From the NCBI GenBank assembly GCA_016929365.1, contig JAFGIZ010000319.1, positions 1-10,491 on the forward strand: DNA of 10,491 bases, read 5' to 3'. The stretch comes from Lentisphaerota bacterium (GTDB lineage: Bacteria; Verrucomicrobiota; Kiritimatiellia; UBA8416; JAFGIZ01). Below the pieces are notes generated by a model. That model saw only the letters and a program-made list of their open reading frames with translations. It made no database searches and had not been told where the DNA came from. This document shows, in pieces, positions 6,457 through 10,491 of this stretch. Numbering within the stretch: position 1 is the first letter of the stretch; each line of letters opens with the position of its first letter. Both the position numbers and the translations under genes were made by a program.

Positions 6457-7365
6457 ATGGAATTCTATACGAACATCCTGAATGCGATCGGAGAGACGCC
6501 GCTGTTCGAGCTGGCGCGGTTGTCGGATCCCCCCATTTTCGCCAAGGCCGAATATATGAACCCGGGCGGAAGCATCAAGGACCGTGTGGCGCTGTATATC
6601 ATCAAACAGGCCGAGAAACAGGGGCTTTTGAAACCCGGCATGACCATTATCGAGGCCACGTCCGGCAACACGGGGATCGGCCTGGCGTTCGTGGGGGTGC
6701 ATCGCGGCTACCGCGTCCTGCTTGTGATGCCGGAAGACATGAGCGAAGAGCGGCGCAAAATCATACGGGCTTTTGGCGGGGAGCTGCAATTTACTCCGGC
6801 GACAAAGAGCCTGGAGGGCAGCATCGCGCGGGTCCGGGAATTGGTTGCGGAAGATCCGGACCGGTATTTTTACGCCGATCAGTTCCACAACCCCCTGAAT
6901 CCGCAGGTCCATTATGTTCAAACAGGACCCGAGATATGGCGCCAGATGGAGGGGCAGGTGGATGCCTTTGTGGCGGGCGTGGGGAGCGGCGGGACGCTGG
7001 GCGGGGTGGGGCGGTTCCTGAAGGAACAGAAAGCGGACACACGCGTCGTGGCGGTGGAACCGGCCAATGCCGCGGCCCTGCTGGGGCACGAACCGGGTCT
7101 GCACAAGATCCAGGGAATCGGGGACGGGTTCGTGCCGGACGTGCTCGATACGGCGCTGATCGACGAAGTCATCACGGTGACGGACGACGATGCTGTAACG
7201 ACGGCACGGCGTCTGGCTGCCGTGGAGGGCACGCTTGTAGGCACGTCGTCGGGCGCCAATGTCTGGGCGGCGCTGAAACTGTCACAACGGCTCGGCCCGG
7301 GACACAACGTGGTGACGGTACTCACCGACCGGGCGGAGCGCTATTTCAGCACGGCCCTGATTTAG
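6457..7365 (+). CDS. cysK: Cysteine synthase (O-acetylserine sulfhydrylase), PLP-dependent
   Basis: The enzyme replaces the acetyl group of O-acetylserine with sulfide to make cysteine in the cytoplasm. It is a fold-type II PLP enzyme. The PLP-binding Lys41 sits in NPGGSIKDR (35-43). The substrate loop is TSGNTG in EATSGNTGIGLA. The phosphate-binding loop is GVGSGGTLGG, followed by IQGIGDGFVPDVLD and the PLP-ring Ser region GTSSGAN. The C-terminus, TDRAERYFSTALI, resembles the usual D-x-G-ERY-ST ending. The length, 302 residues, is in the CysK/CysM range and has no regulatory domain, which argues against cystathionine beta-synthase. I use cysK because of the GIGDGFVP and ERYFST features, but CysM-like or alternative sulfur-donor specificity cannot be excluded. 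The gene is divergent from mtnA, a second sulfur-metabolism gene. Its stop codon interlocks with that of tsaE on the other strand. Confidence 0.93.
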   Translation: MEFYTNILNAIGETPLFELARLSDPPIFAKAEYMNPGGSIKDRVALYIIKQAEKQGLLKPGMTIIEATSGNTGIGLAFVGVHRGYRVLLVMPEDMSEERRKIIRAFGGELQFTPATKSLEGSIARVRELVAEDPDRYFYADQFHNPLNPQVHYVQTGPEIWRQMEGQVDAFVAGVGSGGTLGGVGRFLKEQKADTRVVAVEPANAAALLGHEPGLHKIQGIGDGFVPDVLDTALIDEVITVTDDDAVTTARRLAAVEGTLVGTSSGANVWAALKLSQRLGPGHNVVTVLTDRAERYFSTALI

Positions 7366-7799
7366 CCGCAGGGGCGGGCAAGCGCAATCGTGCGTTCGCG
7401 CGGCCGGGATCCGGTCCGAAAGGTAATGTGAATGGTGTCGTCCGGCAGCAAGCCGGCCGCCTTTTCGGCCCATTCAATGGCGGTGATGCCATCTCGTTCC
7501 ATGTAAGCGTCCAGATCAAGAGCGCCCGCTTCGTCCGGCGTGGCGAGCCGGTAGAGGTCGATGTGGGTGAGCGCCCGGTCTCCCTGATATTCCCTGATCA
7601 GCGTGAACGTCGGGCTGGTGACGGGCGCGGCAATGTGCAGCGCCTCGGCGAGTCCCTGGACAAAACACGTTTTTCCGCTGCCGAGCTCTCCGTGCAACGC
7701 CAGGATGGCGCGTGGAGGCAGATCGGCCGCCAGGCGGGCGGCCAGGCGGCGGGTTTCGGCGGGCGAGCGAGAGGTCCATGTTTCGGTCCCGTGCGTCAC
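7362..7799 (-). CDS. tsaE: tRNA t6A biosynthesis ATPase TsaE
   Basis: TsaE is the ATPase that works with TsaB and TsaD to put the threonylcarbamoyl group on A37 of ANN-decoding tRNAs. From a GTG start at 7799 the product has 145 residues, close to the family norm (153 in E. coli). It shows the Walker A motif GELGSGKT (37-44), then VTSPTFTLIREYQG, the HIDLYRL strand motif, and AIEWAEKAAGLLP, all in the expected order. The GTG is preferred to an upstream ATG at 7853. It overlaps the thiL stop by 4 nt (GTGA), has a GGGAG site 7 nt upstream, and avoids an 18-residue N-terminal extension of no family likeness. thiL-tsaE adjacency is known from Bacillus, where tsaB, rimI and tsaD follow. Those partners are not here. 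Confidence 0.93.
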   Translation of the reverse strand: MTHGTETWTSRSPAETRRLAARLAADLPPRAILALHGELGSGKTCFVQGLAEALHIAAPVTSPTFTLIREYQGDRALTHIDLYRLATPDEAGALDLDAYMERDGITAIEWAEKAAGLLPDDTIHITFRTGSRPRERTIALARPCG

Positions 7800-8773
7800 G
7801 CCGGGTCTCCCGGAAGATGGGGGAACACGGATTCCGGCCGCTGCGTCCGCCAATGATCGAACCCGGTGTCCCGGAGTGGAACCGTGTCTCCGGACGCGTC
7901 GGCGAGATGCAGGCCCTCCGAGGCGGGCAGGATCCGGCCGATCCGGCTGAGCGCCGTCTCAAAACGCGCGCGCCACGCGGTTTCGAAAGCGTCCGCCCGG
8001 TCATGCGGCACGGCAAACAGCAACTCAAAGTCCTCCCCGTCGGTCAAGGCATGTTCGAGTGCGCCGCGGCCGTCAGTGGCTGCCGCGGCCTCGGGCGCGG
8101 CGGGCACCCGTGGGCCGTCCAGCATCGCGCCTGCCCGAGATGCCTCTGCCAGGCGCCGCAAGTCGGTGGCCAGTCCGTCGCTGAGATCGATCATGGCCGT
8201 GGCCCAGTCACGCAGCCAGCGGCCTTCGGGGACGCGCGGGGCAAACGTGAGGTGCCGGCCGTGCGTGCTGCCGCCGAGGGCGCCGGTTACGTAGAGCCGG
8301 TCGCCGGGGCGGGCCCCCGTGCGGCAGACGGCGCGCCCGGCCGGCACGCGGCCCATACCGAAGGCATGAATCTCGAGGAGCGGGGCGGCGCTCATGTCGC
8401 CCCCGACGATCGCCGCGCCACAATCGGCTGCCAGGCCCGCGGCCCCTTCGTACAGGGCGTCCAGCACGGATACGGGAGTGGATCCCGGGGCGGCGACGTC
8501 GAGCAGCAGCCAGCAGGGTTCGCCGCCCATGGCGGCTATGTCGCTCAGAACGCGTCCCACGGCTTTCCGCCCTACGGAGCGGGGAGGGGCGGCCCGGTCA
8601 AAGTGAATGCCTTCAATCACCGGATCGGCCGTGAGCAGCCAATCGTCCGGCCCGCCGCTGCGCACCACCGCGCAGTCGTCCCCCGCGCCCACGCGTACGT
8701 CGGCGCGGGAAGGAAGACGCGGCAGGATGCGCGCAATGGCACGGCGTTCGCCGATATCGTTAAGCGTGGTCAT
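7796..8773 (-). CDS. thiL: Thiamine-monophosphate kinase
   Basis: ThiL phosphorylates thiamine monophosphate with ATP to thiamine diphosphate, the active cofactor. It belongs to the PurM/AIR-synthase-like fold. The 325-residue product shows the family motifs in order: GAGDDCAVV with Asp32 and Asp33, TADPVIEGIHF with Asp50 (metal and substrate binding), the conserved helix GRKAVGRVLSDIAAMGGEP, IVGGDMSAAP, YVTGALGGS, and MIDLSDGLATDL. LTDGEDFELLFAV and SRIGRI follow near the C-terminus. The length is normal. The ATG at 8773 overlaps the stop of the upstream glycosyltransferase gene by 4 nt (ATGA). No Shine-Dalgarno sequence is obvious, so translation is probably coupled. No other thiamine gene is in the window. 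Confidence 0.95.
   Translation of the reverse strand: MTTLNDIGERRAIARILPRLPSRADVRVGAGDDCAVVRSGGPDDWLLTADPVIEGIHFDRAAPPRSVGRKAVGRVLSDIAAMGGEPCWLLLDVAAPGSTPVSVLDALYEGAAGLAADCGAAIVGGDMSAAPLLEIHAFGMGRVPAGRAVCRTGARPGDRLYVTGALGGSTHGRHLTFAPRVPEGRWLRDWATAMIDLSDGLATDLRRLAEASRAGAMLDGPRVPAAPEAAAATDGRGALEHALTDGEDFELLFAVPHDRADAFETAWRARFETALSRIGRILPASEGLHLADASGDTVPLRDTGFDHWRTQRPESVFPHLPGDPA
7807..7811 (-). promoter_or_regulatory. Shine-Dalgarno site of tsaE (GGGAG)
   Basis: On the minus strand GGGAG lies 7 nt before the GTG at 7799, within the last codons of thiL. It decides in favour of the GTG start over the ATG at 7853. Confidence 0.5.
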
Positions 8774-9843
8774 GACAGCAGGGGGGCCAGGTGCGTGCGC
8801 AGTTCGGCCAGAAGATCCCGCGCCTCGTAGCGGGCCAGACGCGCGCGCTGCCCTTCGATCAGGCGGGCGCGGAACCCGTTCTCATGAAGGATTTCGCCCA
8901 TCATTTCGGCAATCAAGGCCGGGTCTTTCTCTCGAAACAAAATGCCGGCGCCGTCCAGCGTCTCGGGAACGGCGCCGGCGGCGAACGCCAGGACCGGAAG
9001 ATCATAAACCATACTTTCCAGGACGGGGATACAAAACCCTTCGTGCTCGCTCATACACACAAAGAGGTCCGCCCCCTGATAATATGCGTTGAGACGCGAC
9101 TGGATGACCGATCCGACGAAATAGGCCCGGTTGATGCCGAGCTCCCGCGTTTCGGCAAGCAGCAGGGCGTGGTAGCGTTCGGTGCCCGCGTAAGACCCGA
9201 CATGAATGAACTGTGAATCCGGTTCCACGGTTTTCTGGAAGCAACTGAACGTGCGCAGGAGATGTTCAATGCCCTTGTTGGGCGCGCAGCGCCCGACGAA
9301 CAGAACCGTTGCTGTAGGGCCTGCAAGTTGTTTCAGGATCTGCCGGTCGGGTGCCGCCCGGAGGCTCCTGAAGTCAATGGCCAGCGGGAGGACCGCCACC
9401 CCCGAATAACCGGCCTCCGTCAATTCGTGTGCGTTGTACGCGCTGTCCGCCAGGTTGACGTCCGCGCAGCCGGCCAGGCGGCGGATCTGCTCGCGTCCGC
9501 GTTCCAGGTAGCGCGCCGTTTCGGGATTGATCGCGTGGAAATAATGCGCCGGTGTAACGTTGTGGTACAGGATCGCCTTGCGGCAGGGGAGTTCGGCGAA
9601 CAGCTCGTTCAACGGGGACGCGATGGAAAGGTGCAAGAGGATCACATCGTCGGCGCGGACGTCGGCACGGTAGTCGGAGACATCCCGCGCGTCCTTGCGC
9701 AGTTCCGGCAGAATGCGGCGGCCCTCGCAGTAGATCTCGGAGTCAAAGCCCCATTGACGAAAAGCGTGGCGGAAGACGCGCGCCTCGTTGCTGATCGCGT
9801 CGCCCTTGCTGTACCCGGCGAGAAACTGGTGGAGGCGGGGCAT
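8770..9843 (-). CDS. Glycosyltransferase family 4 protein (GT-B fold)
   Basis: This 357-residue protein is a retaining GT-B glycosyltransferase, a class that moves a sugar from a nucleotide-sugar donor to a glycan or lipid acceptor. The N-terminal half includes ILYHNVTPAHYF and NLADSAYNAHEL, typical of the acceptor domain. The C-terminal donor domain has VLFVGRCAPNKGIEHLL with Arg185 and Lys190, the phosphate-contacting pair. It also has the EX7E motif EGFCIPVLE (Glu268 and Glu276), followed by DLPVLAFAAGAVPETL. There is no signal peptide or membrane helix, so it acts in the cytoplasm. The sugar and acceptor cannot be read from the sequence. Surface polysaccharide synthesis is a general inference, and no other glycan genes are in view. 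The start at 9843 is 6 nt after the TPR gene stop, and the end overlaps thiL by 4 nt, so it is probably co-transcribed with both. Confidence 0.9.
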   Translation of the reverse strand: MPRLHQFLAGYSKGDAISNEARVFRHAFRQWGFDSEIYCEGRRILPELRKDARDVSDYRADVRADDVILLHLSIASPLNELFAELPCRKAILYHNVTPAHYFHAINPETARYLERGREQIRRLAGCADVNLADSAYNAHELTEAGYSGVAVLPLAIDFRSLRAAPDRQILKQLAGPTATVLFVGRCAPNKGIEHLLRTFSCFQKTVEPDSQFIHVGSYAGTERYHALLLAETRELGINRAYFVGSVIQSRLNAYYQGADLFVCMSEHEGFCIPVLESMVYDLPVLAFAAGAVPETLDGAGILFREKDPALIAEMMGEILHENGFRARLIEGQRARLARYEARDLLAELRTHLAPLLS

Positions 9844-9849
9844 AACGGA

Positions 9850-10491
9850 TTACGGAGCGTCGGGAGGGGGCGGGGAGTGCGGTGGTGCGCCGGGGGGCGC
9901 GTTCGTGGCCGCGCGGGCCCTGTAGGCCGCGGCTTCGGCGGGCCTGTTCAGGGCCTCGAGGACGTCGGCCACGTGGCCGGCGATGACCGGGTCGCCGGGC
10001 AGGGCGCGAGCGGCTTTGCGTAAGGCGTCCAGGGCCGGCTCGTAAGCGTGCTGCTTGTAGTAGACCCAGCCCAGGGTATCGAGGTATGCCCCGTTGTCGG
10101 GATCTTCATCCAGGGCGCGCCGGACATAGGCAAGCGCCTTGTCCAGGTTGATCCCGCGTTCGGCCCACATGTAGGCGAGGTAGTTGAGGGCCTGGTGACT
10201 CTTCGGGTAGAGGGCGATGCCTTGCTCGAAAACCGATTCGGCGCGGGCATGGTCGCCGGCCTGTTCGCACGTCATGCCGTAGTGCAGGTAAAATGTCTCG
10301 CTGAGCTGGTCCAGCGCGTCCTCCCGCGCGGCATCTTCGTAGACCGCCCCGAACAGGCGGAGGGCGTCTTCGGTCCGGTCCTGCAGTGCGTAGACGTGTG
10401 CCAGCGCAAAGCGGATCAGGAAATCTCCGGCCCGGCGTTTGGCGCCCGCCTGCAGAACGCGGACGGCCGTTTCGGGGTCGTTGGGCATGTA
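9850..10491 (-). CDS. Tetratricopeptide-repeat protein, 5' end missing
   Basis: The frame stays open to the right window edge: a Tyr codon precedes the Met codon at 10488. The visible 213 codons are therefore the C-terminal part of a longer gene. They contain about five helix-turn-helix units of the TPR type. The clearest are HYGMTCEQAGDHARAESVFE followed by LYPKS, the unit with LNYLAYMWAERGINLDKAL and DEDPDNGAYLDTLGWVYY, and the unit with YEPALDALRKAARALPGDP. The NYLAYM and NGAYLDTLGWVYY segments resemble a widespread group of bacterial TPR proteins, often lipoproteins. No lipobox can be checked, because the N-terminus is missing. The tail is Pro/Ala-rich (APPHSPPPPDAP). TPRs mediate protein-protein contact, and no specific partner is indicated. 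It lies 6 nt before the glycosyltransferase gene. Confidence 0.85.
   Translation of the reverse strand, partial: YMPNDPETAVRVLQAGAKRRAGDFLIRFALAHVYALQDRTEDALRLFGAVYEDAAREDALDQLSETFYLHYGMTCEQAGDHARAESVFEQGIALYPKSHQALNYLAYMWAERGINLDKALAYVRRALDEDPDNGAYLDTLGWVYYKQHAYEPALDALRKAARALPGDPVIAGHVADVLEALNRPAEAAAYRARAATNAPPGAPPHSPPPPDAP

Noticed and set aside
7800..7853. Longer tsaE start at the ATG at 7853
   Set aside because: It adds 18 residues unlike the family and a 58-nt overlap with thiL. The GTG at 7799 has a Shine-Dalgarno site and a 4-nt GTGA junction.
6357..7856. 499-codon plus-strand frame across cysK and tsaE
   Set aside because: It is a shadow of cysK and the reverse of tsaE, has low-complexity Gly/Arg composition, and shows no family likeness.
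7712..8830. 372-codon plus-strand frame opposite thiL
   Set aside because: It is a shadow of thiL, which carries the full set of ThiL motifs.
10486..10488. ATG near the right edge as the start of the TPR gene
   Set aside because: The frame is open upstream to the window edge and the protein begins in mid-repeat, so the gene is taken as truncated.

Overview
This is an ordinary, densely packed stretch of a GC-rich bacterial chromosome holding ten genes, one cut at each window edge, with almost no non-coding DNA. I see no tRNA, rRNA, CRISPR array, transposon, integrase or phage gene. Membership of the PVC superphylum (Verrucomicrobiota/Kiritimatiellota/Planctomycetota-like) is an inference. It rests on the type of Ser/Thr kinase (a cytoplasmic kinase, one membrane helix and a large non-kinase C-terminal half), a stand-alone CoaC, and a guanylate kinase with a small internal insertion. 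It is not proven.

Layout. Positions 1-5301 form a plus-strand run: prfB (RF2, 5' end missing), yicC-family endoribonuclease, gmk, a CoaC-only phosphopantothenoylcysteine decarboxylase, and a membrane-anchored Ser/Thr protein kinase. Gaps are 28 nt or less, and two junctions overlap. The kinase gene runs 38 nt into the convergent minus-strand mtnA (methylthioribose-1-phosphate isomerase). mtnA is divergent from cysK (cysteine synthase), and the 71-nt gap between them is the only substantial intergenic space. cysK then converges on a minus-strand run that reads from the right edge leftwards: TPR protein (5' end missing), family-4 glycosyltransferase, thiL and tsaE. The glycosyltransferase/thiL and thiL/tsaE junctions are 4-nt stop/start overlaps, and the tsaE and cysK stop codons interlock.

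How the genes work together. The left run covers translation termination, RNA turnover, GTP precursor synthesis and coenzyme A synthesis, with a kinase of unknown target at its end. The central divergent pair concerns sulfur metabolism: methionine salvage and cysteine synthesis. The right run joins the last step of thiamine diphosphate synthesis and the tRNA t6A ATPase, a pairing known in other bacteria, to a glycosyltransferase and a TPR protein. No undescribed multi-gene system is evident. The most distinctive item is the kinase, which has an HCD instead of HRD catalytic motif and an uncharacterised, probably periplasmic, C-terminal region.
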